DNA from: JBGQAS01 sp964498605
Lineage (GTDB): Bacteria; Chloroflexota; Anaerolineae; Anaerolineales; Anaerolineaceae
Reading direction: 5' to 3'
NCBI GenBank assembly: GCA_964498605.1
Contig: CAZCHK010000101.1
Coordinates: 1-5,270 of the forward strand
Length of the DNA: 5,270 bases
Numbering within the stretch: position 1 is the first letter of the stretch; the number at the start of each line of letters is the position of its first letter. The notes under the pieces were generated by a model, which made no database searches, was not told the origin of the DNA, and saw only the letters and a list, made by a program, of their open reading frames with translations. Position numbers and translations under genes: made by a program. Positions 1 to 5,270 of the stretch are shown here, one piece after another.

Positions 1-2
1 GG

Positions 3-860
3 GTGGACTGTAAACCCAACGAGTGCCAGGTGGGAACCACAGAGGGTATCAACCTGCGCGCTTTGATCAAGGAGATGGGTCAGCAGTGGCAGGGCGCCAT
101 ACCGCGCAAGATCATCATCATGCCTTCCTGTGTTTCCATGGCGGAACTGACCGGTGGAATTGAACTGGAAAAGATGCGCCCCACCATCCTGCCCATGGGT
201 ATCTCCTACGACCTCCTGGACGTGATCATGCCGGACCTCGAGCGGGAAATGCCGCAGTGGCTGATCCTGGGACCGCGCGCCAGCGGCAAGAGCAACTTCC
301 TGGCTTGCGTTGTCAGCAGCTTCCTCAAGCGCGCGCATTCACCATGGGAGATCCTCGGCATCGGGCTCAAGCGGTCCATGCTTGGCGCGGTAGAGATCAA
401 GAAAACACCTTATCAATTCATCGGTCAGCAGGACAAGGTCAGCGCTGCCATCCAGACGTTTGTCAAAAAGATAAGTGCAAAGCCGGAGAAACCCGATAAG
501 AAGTACATGTTCCTGATTGACGATTTGGGCGGACTTCTCGACCTGGCTGATGCCCAGATTAACGATGCCTTTAACCAATTAATCGACGTCGTGTCATCCC
601 GACGCGACACGCATCTCATGGCAAGCGGTCTTCTGGATGAGCTGCGTTCCCACATCGCTTCTGCGATGGTCAAATTCCTGCGCCAGGGTCGCACCGGGCT
701 TGTGCTTTCGAAGGACACCGGCGAACTGGACTGGCTGGGTGCACAGTTCCCGCTGGAATACCGCAAGGTGGATATGCCCACCGGACGCGGTTTTTATGTT
801 AGCAAGGGCAGGCAGGTCCTCCTGCAAACAGCCTCGCTGGAAGAGTGCACGGCCAAATAG
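3..860 (+). CDS. C-terminal part of EccC/EssC-type FtsK/SpoIIIE ATPase of type VII secretion (5' partial)
   Basis: This is the last ATPase domain of the membrane-anchored motor that powers type VII (ESX) secretion and recognises WXG100 substrates. The reading frame is open to the window edge and the visible GTG at 3 is probably not the true start, because family members exceed 1000 residues. Counting from base 3, residues 1-60 look like the end of the preceding ATPase domain plus linker. P64-MGI is the usual lead-in to the last domain. Walker A is GPRASGKS (90-97) and Walker B is MFLIDD (169-174). A GRGFYVSKGR stretch (261-270) near the end matches the terminal strand region typical of EccC. 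The stop is followed 20 bases later by a WXG100 effector gene, which supports the type VII reading over a DNA-translocating FtsK. No transmembrane segment is visible in this part, as expected for the cytoplasmic C-terminus. I am confident of the family but not of the exact subtype. Confidence 0.85.
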   Translation: MDCKPNECQVGTTEGINLRALIKEMGQQWQGAIPRKIIIMPSCVSMAELTGGIELEKMRPTILPMGISYDLLDVIMPDLEREMPQWLILGPRASGKSNFLACVVSSFLKRAHSPWEILGIGLKRSMLGAVEIKKTPYQFIGQQDKVSAAIQTFVKKISAKPEKPDKKYMFLIDDLGGLLDLADAQINDAFNQLIDVVSSRRDTHLMASGLLDELRSHIASAMVKFLRQGRTGLVLSKDTGELDWLGAQFPLEYRKVDMPTGRGFYVSKGRQVLLQTASLEECTAK

Positions 861-880
861 GATCAGATAGGACAGAGGCC

Positions 881-1133
881 ATGGCAAAAATTCACATGCA
901 AACGGAAAATGTGCGCAGCCTGGCGCAGCTCATGGCAAGGCAGGCAGACCGCTTCATGGAGAAGAGCGAGTCGCTGGGCAGGATTTGCGGCCGACTTTCA
1001 GGGGCTTGGATGGGAGGATCGGGCTCTGAGCGTTACCTGAGCAAATTGCGAGCCCTGGCGAAAAAATTCGAATCCCAATCCTACGCGCTGCAGCAGCTTT
1101 CGATACGTGTCAACCGCGAAGTGGACGAGTGGG
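881..1133 (+). repeat. WXG100 module, copy 1 of an intragenic duplication
   Basis: These 253 bases align without gaps to 2427-2679, with about 35 mismatches (roughly 86% identity). The similarity starts exactly at the ATG and ends at the codon for W84 plus the first base of the next codon. Sequence on either side is unrelated. The encoded 84 residues differ at 10 positions, while about 17 other codons differ only synonymously. That points to an older duplication or exchange kept under selection for protein sequence. Confidence 0.9.
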
Positions 1134-1891
1134 CGGAAAAGGACGCTCATTTTTCCGGAAAATCCTCTCTTGCCGTCGAAAGAATTCCTTTTGGTGAAAA
1201 TGTAGCCCGTGTTTATGAGCCCAATTTTTTTCAACTGATTCGCGGAAACGTTTCTCCTTATACACTGCAGGAAGCTTTTTCATACCTTGAGAATTCTGAG
1301 GCTGGCAAAGACCTGTTGGATCAAGCGAAAAAGGCGGGGATTTGTTTTGAGATTCAACCAGAGGGTACGATTATTGGCGATCCCAATCTGGAGCATGTTT
1401 CCATCAGGTGGGGTGAAGCCCCCGGGGGGCTAGGTTATCAAAATGGTAATGAAATTGTCATATCCAACGACTTGGACTTTCGTTATAAGGGTAAGGACCA
1501 AATTGCCAGTATCCTTGGACATGAAATGCAGCACGCTGTTGATCGCAAGAACGGCTTGCTTCTCAGCTACGACGGGATAGAGAATATTCGGGGCGTAGAG
1601 CAACTCGAATCGTTTTTAGAAGCCCGTACTGAAACCCGAATAGCTTCTGAAATTCGAGCCTTTGAAAGGGGTTTTGCAATTGATCAGGTAAGGTCATATT
1701 CTGATGACGGCATCAATACATACCAGGAAAAAGCCTTTGTTATTTTTGATCAAGATTATCAAAAAATTTATGAGTCTCAAATCAACTCGATGTTTGCGGG
1801 GCGATACACTGCTGACTGTTGGCTCGATGGCGCAGGACAGCTTCAAATAGACCTGCAAGAAATCGATCTCACCGCTTACACGTTGGCATAG
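881..1891 (+). CDS. WXG100-module effector with C-terminal HExxH metallopeptidase-like domain (putative type VII polymorphic toxin)
   Basis: This 336-aa protein has two parts. Residues 1-84 form a WXG100-like helical hairpin with the turn motif W43-M-G45 inside GAWMGGS, the kind of module that type VII machines export. Residues about 100-336 form a separate domain with ILGHEMQHAVD (HExxH at 214-218), a candidate zinc site. The EAR at 248-250 lies about 30 residues downstream and could give the third glutamate ligand, as in gluzincins. A GYQNGNEIVIS strand (185-195) sits before the helix, where an edge strand normally lies in such peptidases. The ATG at 881 is chosen because AGGA lies 8 bases upstream and because the paralogue at 2427 starts with the same residues. 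An in-frame ATG at 845 would overlap the preceding gene. The payload is poorer in GC than the module. Substrate and target are unknown; toxicity is inferred from the architecture and the small gene downstream. Confidence 0.8.
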   Translation: MAKIHMQTENVRSLAQLMARQADRFMEKSESLGRICGRLSGAWMGGSGSERYLSKLRALAKKFESQSYALQQLSIRVNREVDEWAEKDAHFSGKSSLAVERIPFGENVARVYEPNFFQLIRGNVSPYTLQEAFSYLENSEAGKDLLDQAKKAGICFEIQPEGTIIGDPNLEHVSIRWGEAPGGLGYQNGNEIVISNDLDFRYKGKDQIASILGHEMQHAVDRKNGLLLSYDGIENIRGVEQLESFLEARTETRIASEIRAFERGFAIDQVRSYSDDGINTYQEKAFVIFDQDYQKIYESQINSMFAGRYTADCWLDGAGQLQIDLQEIDLTAYTLA

Positions 1892-1902
1892 AAAGCAGAG
1901 AA

Positions 1903-2385
1903 GTGATAACTGAATCTTCATTACCCACAAAGTTAAAAAGGTATAACGGGGAGTCTTTTTCGTTCTCATTTCCGCAAACAAGCGCGTTGATTGAATTAAC
2001 CCGAAACGAAACTGGTCAGAAGGTGCGCGTTGCGGGAATGATTGACAAAACACTCTGTCACATCGACATAGAATCATGGAATGCAGAGGGATCCGCAGAG
2101 TCGGAATCCAACCGGCTTTTCTCGAACATGGGGAATCAACCTGTTGGCGAAACGATCGCGCCACATCCTATGCCTGGTCTTAAGTTCACCGCCTGGAGGT
2201 ATATTTGCTGGTTCTTTGAAGGCGCACAAAAACTTGGATATATCGATTCAACTATATTCGATACACCAAAAGGAAAGGTAAGGGTTTCCACCCTGGTCGA
2301 GCATGAGCTATACAACCGCATACGCCCAGTCGTCGATTTGATCCTGAAGACGATTGAATTCTCTGCGGCAGACGGTAGTCTATAA
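1903..2385 (+). CDS. Unrecognised 160-aa protein, candidate immunity protein for the metallopeptidase effector
   Basis: I do not recognise this protein. It is soluble-looking, with no signal peptide or membrane helix. The N-terminal third seems strand-rich (FSFSFP, ALIEL, VRVAGM). The middle carries an aromatic patch, FTAWRYICWFF, and the end has a helix around RPVVDLILKTIEF. I place the start at GTG 1903, which lies 11 bases after the stop of the effector gene behind a purine-rich stretch (GAAAGCAGAG). An upstream in-frame ATG at 1819 would overlap the effector by about 70 bases and add an arginine-rich, low-quality extension. Its position directly after a toxin-like gene and before a second effector with the same N-terminus is where immunity genes sit in polymorphic toxin loci. 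The immunity role rests on this position alone. It could also be a secretion chaperone. Confidence 0.6.
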   Translation: MITESSLPTKLKRYNGESFSFSFPQTSALIELTRNETGQKVRVAGMIDKTLCHIDIESWNAEGSAESESNRLFSNMGNQPVGETIAPHPMPGLKFTAWRYICWFFEGAQKLGYIDSTIFDTPKGKVRVSTLVEHELYNRIRPVVDLILKTIEFSAADGSL

Positions 2386-2426
2386 AAAGAATCTGAAAAT
2401 AACACGCTGGAACCAAAGAAGGTACT

Positions 2427-2679
2427 ATGGCAAAAATTCACATGGAGACGGAAGAGGTACGCTACCTGGCGCAGTCCATGGCAAGGCAGGCAGATCGCTT
2501 CATGGAAAAAAGCGAGTCACTGAGCAGGGCTTGCGGCCGCCTTTCCGGAGCGTGGATGGGAGGTTCGCGCCCGGAGCGTTACCTGAGCAAATTGCGGGGA
2601 CTGGCGAAAAAACTTGAGTCCCAATCCTACGCGCTGCAGCAGCTTTCCATCCGCGTTAACCGTGAAGTGGACGAGTGGG
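2427..2679 (+). repeat. WXG100 module, copy 2 of the intragenic duplication
   Basis: This is the partner of 881-1133, in direct orientation 1546 bases downstream and without indels. The longest identical block is about 29 bases, covering the codons for S65-Q-S-Y-A-L-Q-Q-L-S74. The paired copies could support homologous recombination that deletes or swaps the intervening payload and immunity gene. Confidence 0.9.
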
Positions 2680-3380
2680 TAAGCGCAGACAGCGACAGGA
2701 GATGGATTTCTATCAAAAAAGCTTATGTGCCCGGCTTGGCAGCATCATCCATTCCTATCCTAATGGCTGGCACAACCAGCACAACCAGTGCGTCGAATAT
2801 TGCTTTCAAAGGCTTTATCGGGTACGAAAAGGATTTTGACCCGTGGTCCCCATCTGATCTGTTGGACAAACAAGGATTTGAAAAGAAAGCGGATGTAAAG
2901 CTGCCCGTTGTCGAAGGATCGTTGTACGACGCGGATGATGCAACCTGGAGCTATTCAATGGGGGGGATCACCCAGAGCTATCGGGGAGATATAAAAGCTG
3001 GCGACTATGAAGCGGGTTTAAAGTTCGGTCTAGGGGAAAAAGGCTTCACCGCAGGATTTTATGGTGAGTACGATTCTGTAAAAGCCTCAGGGACTAGCGT
3101 GATAGGTTCAGCAGCGCTGGGTGTTACATCCGGGATCACCGCAACCGCCCTGTCAGCTGATGGATTTATTGGCGTAAGAAATAATGATTTTGGGGCAAAA
3201 ATCGGTGCCTCCCTGGCATCAGTAGAGTTGGAACAAGGCTTGAATATCGCTGGAATCAATATTGGAATGAAGGTGGGACTTTCAGCAGGTGTCGAATTCG
3301 GATTTCAATTGGGCGACGACTCTTCAGTGAATTTTGGACCTTTCAAAGTCGGCCTGAGTTTTGGAAAAGCAGTCGTCTAA
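2427..3380 (+). CDS. WXG100-module protein with glycine-rich beta-repetitive C-terminus (putative second type VII effector)
   Basis: This 317-aa protein begins with an 84-residue WXG100 module (W43-M-G45) nearly identical to that of the gene at 881, so both should use the same export route. The sequence then diverges at once. Residues 101-120 are mildly hydrophobic and end in a Ser/Thr-rich stretch (TTSTTSAS). Residues about 190-315 are a run of short alternating strands rich in Gly, Ala and Ser, with recurring patterns such as AGLKFGLG, AKIGASLASVE, MKVGLSAGVEFGF and FGPFKVGLSFG. Similar Gly-rich strand repeats occur in polymorphic toxins as a region before or instead of an enzymatic tip. 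No catalytic motif is visible, so it may act on membranes, may be structural, or may have lost a terminal toxin domain. The ATG has AGAAGG 4 bases upstream. The gene lies 41 bases after the preceding stop. Confidence 0.75.
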   Translation: MAKIHMETEEVRYLAQSMARQADRFMEKSESLSRACGRLSGAWMGGSRPERYLSKLRGLAKKLESQSYALQQLSIRVNREVDEWVSADSDRRWISIKKAYVPGLAASSIPILMAGTTSTTSASNIAFKGFIGYEKDFDPWSPSDLLDKQGFEKKADVKLPVVEGSLYDADDATWSYSMGGITQSYRGDIKAGDYEAGLKFGLGEKGFTAGFYGEYDSVKASGTSVIGSAALGVTSGITATALSADGFIGVRNNDFGAKIGASLASVELEQGLNIAGINIGMKVGLSAGVEFGFQLGDDSSVNFGPFKVGLSFGKAVV

Positions 3381-3396
3381 AACGAGTGGATACAAG

Positions 3397-4197
3397 ATGA
3401 TCAAATTAACTCAATATTTATTCTCGCGCAACGAGATTTCCAGGCTGTCCAATCTTTTTTCCTCCCCCCATCTAGCTGGATTTGATGCAACCTACCTGCA
3501 GGTTCCCAATCTGGATGAGGAAAAGGTCGCGTCTGTTTTGTGTGCCAGAGGTGTCCTTGAGAAAAACCAAAACAGCCAATTTTCTCTGAACCCATCGTTG
3601 ACCCCATTATTTGAAACCTTATTTCGCCCTGAACGTGTGCTTCTTGTTGTGCGAGATGTGCCAGCTGCTGGAACCCAGCAGGTGGTTTTCCTGATTCGGC
3701 AAAATATGATTATCTTGCATGCGCAACCTGAACAGGAAAGCCACTCATTATCAATGATTTCGGTTGATGAGATGGTAGGTTTAATTGAGGAATGGTTCAG
3801 TGAATATCGAGGTGACACTGCGCTCAACGCGCAATTACGCATTCCTTTTACTGAGTTTGAGCACGTGAGGAAGATCAGTGAGCAAGGCGAATCTGAACAG
3901 GCAAAAAACCTGCTGAAAGCGCATACGGATGCAAATGATGAGACCGCAGATAATCTGATCACTCAAATGCAAACCAGAAAGGTCAGCGCTTCATTCATGT
4001 TCTTTGAGGTCAATGGGGAGAAAGCGCACGATCTTGAGACATTCGCGATGTTTACGGGAAGCAGTACTCAGTGGGTCGTCACCGAAGACCCAGCCAATCA
4101 TGATCTGATCGTGTTCTGCAGCAAAGAAAGCTTCAATTCCGAAGTACAGAAAATCATCGGGAAGTTTTATAAAAAAAAAGATAGCGGTTTGAATTGA
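3397..4197 (+). CDS. Soluble 266-aa protein, possibly an EspG-like type VII chaperone; 3' end altered by the IS
   Basis: No clear family motif can be read. The order of elements recalls EspG chaperones of ESX systems, which bind effector pairs in the cytosol. A short helical N-terminus is followed by SVLCARGVLE then LNPSLTPLFETLF (residues about 46-76). Next come strands (VLLVVRDV, QVVFLIR, MIILHAQ), a helix DEMVGLIEEWF, an IPFTEFEHV segment, a helical stretch, and a final strand-strand-helix with QWVVTEDP and a helix ending VQKIIGKFYKKK. There is no signal peptide or membrane helix. The start at ATG 3397 lies 16 bases after the previous stop with GAGTGG upstream; an in-frame TTG at 3361 is a weaker alternative. 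The TGA stop (4195-4197) coincides with the IS tip, so the natural C-terminus has been replaced. It could equally be the immunity protein for the gene at 2427. Reality of the gene is likely; function is uncertain. Confidence 0.65.
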   Translation: MIKLTQYLFSRNEISRLSNLFSSPHLAGFDATYLQVPNLDEEKVASVLCARGVLEKNQNSQFSLNPSLTPLFETLFRPERVLLVVRDVPAAGTQQVVFLIRQNMIILHAQPEQESHSLSMISVDEMVGLIEEWFSEYRGDTALNAQLRIPFTEFEHVRKISEQGESEQAKNLLKAHTDANDETADNLITQMQTRKVSASFMFFEVNGEKAHDLETFAMFTGSSTQWVVTEDPANHDLIVFCSKESFNSEVQKIIGKFYKKKDSGLN

Positions 4198-4219
4198 CCC
4201 CCTAAAAACAGACACGAAA
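4195..4219 (+). repeat. Left terminal inverted repeat of the IS (proposed)
   Basis: The sequence starts TGACCCCCTAAAAACAGACA, with the C-run, A-run and GACA spacing common at IS150-group tips. The left boundary is set at the TG; the exact inner limit is a guess because the right end is not available. The first three bases serve as the stop codon of the upstream gene. Confidence 0.65.
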
Positions 4220-4221
4220 AG

Positions 4222-4261
4222 AAAGCACCCCCTGTGAGAAAATTGAAACAGGAGGTGCTTT
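4222..4261 (+). promoter_or_regulatory. Hairpin burying the orfA ribosome-binding site
   Basis: The arms are 4222-4235 (AAAGCACCCCCTGT) and 4248-4261 (ACAGGAGGTGCTTT), pairing at 13 of 14 positions with a 12-base loop. The only mismatch is C4230 opposite A4253. The right arm contains the whole Shine-Dalgarno AGGAGG (4250-4255), and the orfA ATG follows at 4264. In other IS elements such a structure blocks transposase translation on read-through transcripts from outside the element, while transcripts starting inside escape it. The T-run 4259-4263 could also make it a weak terminator. Confidence 0.75.
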
Positions 4262-4263
4262 TT

Positions 4264-4611
4264 ATGTCCGGGATAAAAGGGATGCAGCATTATTCATTAG
4301 AAACAAAACAAACAGCCATTCAGCTGTTCCTGGAAGAAGGCTATACCTATCGGGAGATCGCCGAGCGCTTGGGAATGCGGAAAGCAGATCGGATTTGGGT
4401 ATGGGTCAGGGATTACCGCAGAGAAGGGATAGCCAGTCTCACCAGGCCAATAGGACGCCCGCAAAAACAACCAGAGAGTGAGCAGGGCGAGATAGAACGT
4501 TTGCGGATGGAGAACGCATTACTAAAAAAACTTCAGTCCGAATTGCGAAAGGATATGCTCGCGAAGCGCGATATCGGACGATCTATCACTACAAGGAAGA
4601 ATTCCAGGTGA
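4264..4611 (+). CDS. IS3-family OrfA (helix-turn-helix, leucine-zipper protein)
   Basis: This 115-aa protein is the DNA-binding first frame of an IS3-type element. Residues about 10-55 form a helix-turn-helix (EEGYTYREIAERLGM), followed by a basic patch RPIGRPQKQ and a coiled-coil stretch from about 77 to 95 (IERLRMENALLKKL) that mediates multimerisation. Alone it binds the IS ends and usually represses transposition. Produced as a fusion with OrfB it forms the active transposase. The ATG at 4264 is chosen for the ideal AGGAGG 8 bases upstream; an in-frame GTG at 4234 falls in the left hairpin arm and has no such site. The tail after the slippery site (SELRKDMLAKRDIG...) is the usual out-of-fusion OrfA ending. 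Confidence 0.88.
   Translation: MSGIKGMQHYSLETKQTAIQLFLEEGYTYREIAERLGMRKADRIWVWVRDYRREGIASLTRPIGRPQKQPESEQGEIERLRMENALLKKLQSELRKDMLAKRDIGRSITTRKNSR
4524..4530 (+). other. A7 slippery site for -1 programmed frameshift, OrfA to OrfB
   Basis: Seven A residues are read in the orfA frame as A-AAA-AAA after CT, fitting the X-XXY-YYZ slip pattern. Moving back one base joins the orfA leucine zipper to the orfB frame, which is open from here. The continuation reads TSVRIAKGYAREARYRTIYHYKEEF, as expected upstream of the IS150-type OrfB start. This is the normal IS3-family strategy for making OrfAB. I did not identify the downstream stimulatory structure with confidence. Confidence 0.75.
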
Positions 4612-5270
4612 CACACATGTGCGACTTCCTCAAGGTATCGCGAGCGGCTTATTATGCGTGGACCAGGCGTCTATCCAGACCGGATAGAGACACAGAGCGC
4701 ATGGAGCTGATCGAAAAGGCTTATCACGCTTCCCATCGCACCTACGGCTATCGCAGGGTGCAGATGTGGATCCAGCAGAAGATGGACATTACGATCAATC
4801 ACAAAGCTGTTCTCAGGCTGATGAATAAGATCGGGATACATTCCATAGCCAGAAAGCGCAAGTTTGTGAGAAGTGCTGAAGAATATGACACATTCCATCG
4901 CTATCCCAACACCCTGAACCGGGAGTTTACAGCTCCCCGTCCCAATCAGAAATGGGTGACCGACGTAACTTATGTTCACACCCAACAAGGCTGGGCTTTT
5001 CTCTCCACCATCAAGGATCTGCACGATGGTTTTATCGTGGCGCACAGACTGGCAAAACAGAATTCACTTGAGCTGGTAACCACAACGCTGAGAATGGCCA
5101 AACAAAAAGAAATGGTCACTGATAGACTGATCCTCCACAGTGACCAAGGGCATCAATACACGTCTCACCCGTATTTCACCCTGACCCAAGAATACAACAT
5201 TACCCCTTCCATGTCCAGACGTGGTAATTGTTGGGATAATGCGGTTATGGAGAACTTCTTCAGTCATCTC
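4530..5270 (+). CDS. IS3-family OrfB transposase, DDE integrase domain (3' partial)
   Basis: This is the catalytic frame of the IS transposase. It is read in the -1 frame relative to orfA and is open from the slippery site to the window end. An independent ATG lies at 4617 (MCDFLKVSRAAYYAW), six bases after the orfA stop. Numbered from that ATG, a YGYRR helix-turn-helix region lies around residues 42-47. The retroviral-integrase-type core starts near RPNQKWVTDVTYV. The catalytic residues are D116 (4962-4964), D176 in HSDQGHQYTS (5142-5144) and E212 in NAVMENFF (5250-5252). There are exactly 35 residues between the second D and the E. No internal stop or missing active-site residue is present, so nothing visible argues against activity. 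The remaining C-terminus (roughly 60-70 residues in relatives) lies beyond the window. Confidence 0.9.

Larger units (their letters stand above)
4195..5270 (+). mobile_element. IS3-family (IS150-like) insertion sequence, right end outside the window
   Basis: The element is recognised by orfA and orfB in overlapping frames with an A7 slippery site, a DD(35)E transposase, and a left tip of the form TGACCCCCTAAAAA typical of IS3-family ends (5'-TG). Everything from 4195 to the window end belongs to it. The orfB frame is intact as far as visible, so the element may be active. The right inverted repeat and target duplication cannot be seen. Transcription runs in the same direction as the secretion locus. 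Confidence 0.88.

Noticed and set aside
1417..1431. Perfect short palindrome AGCCCCC-G-GGGGGCT.
   Set aside because: It lies inside the effector coding region, has no T-run and simply encodes EAPGGL; chance is the simpler explanation.
1694..2164. Minus-strand 156-codon frame between effector 1 and the 1903 gene.
   Set aside because: It overlaps two better-supported + strand genes, and its composition looks like an antisense shadow (Arg/Ser-rich start, no domain).
2772..2787. Tandem ACAACCAG repeat.
   Set aside because: Only two units; it encodes a Thr/Ser-rich linker and does not indicate a larger repeat array.
2960..2966. Run of seven G in the second effector gene, a possible phase-variation tract.
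   Set aside because: Seven is short for a contingency tract, and the frame is intact on both sides; there is no evidence of length variation in one sequence.
4194..4222. TTGACC at the IS junction as a -35 box for a hybrid promoter.
   Set aside because: No acceptable -10 hexamer is found about 17 bases downstream (AAAAGA only).
4671..5267. Minus-strand open frames of 124 and 67 codons across the transposase.
   Set aside because: They are antisense to a well-supported DDE transposase and show no ribosome-binding site or family signature.

Overview
The window looks like an accessory locus at the end of a type VII (ESX/Yuk-type) secretion cluster, cut on its right side by an IS3-family insertion sequence. 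Every recognised gene lies on the + strand. The host cannot be fixed from 5 kb. Moderate GC, mixed ATG/GTG starts, an EccC/EssC-like ATPase, WXG100-toxin fusions and an IS150-like element would fit a Chloroflexota (Anaerolineae) or Firmicutes-type genome better than a high-GC actinobacterium. This placement is a low-confidence inference.

Layout. (1) 3-860: C-terminal part of an EccC/EssC-type FtsK/SpoIIIE ATPase, the motor of type VII secretion; its 5' part lies outside the window. (2) 881-1891: a 336-aa effector made of an 84-residue WXG100 module fused to a C-terminal HExxH zinc-metallopeptidase-like domain. (3) 1903-2385: a 160-aa unrecognised protein placed where an immunity protein is expected. 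(4) 2427-3380: a second 317-aa effector with almost the same WXG100 module (74/84 residues identical) but a completely different, glycine-rich, beta-repetitive C-terminal region. (5) 3397-4197: a soluble 266-aa protein whose overall architecture resembles EspG-type ESX chaperones; it may instead be the immunity protein of the second effector. Its stop codon is formed by the first three bases of the IS. (6) 4195-5270 and beyond: an IS3-family (IS150-like) element with left end, a hairpin that buries the transposase ribosome-binding site, orfA, an A7 slippery site for -1 frameshifting, and orfB with a DD(35)E catalytic triad. The right end is outside the window.

How it may work together (inference): the ATPase would recognise the shared WXG100 module and export both proteins, which carry different payloads. 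Gene 3 would protect the producer from the peptidase, and gene 5 would either chaperone the effectors or protect against the second payload. The pattern of a constant N-terminus, a swapped C-terminus and a small unknown gene downstream is that of a polymorphic toxin locus. The parts least covered by known families are the two C-terminal payloads and the two small downstream proteins.
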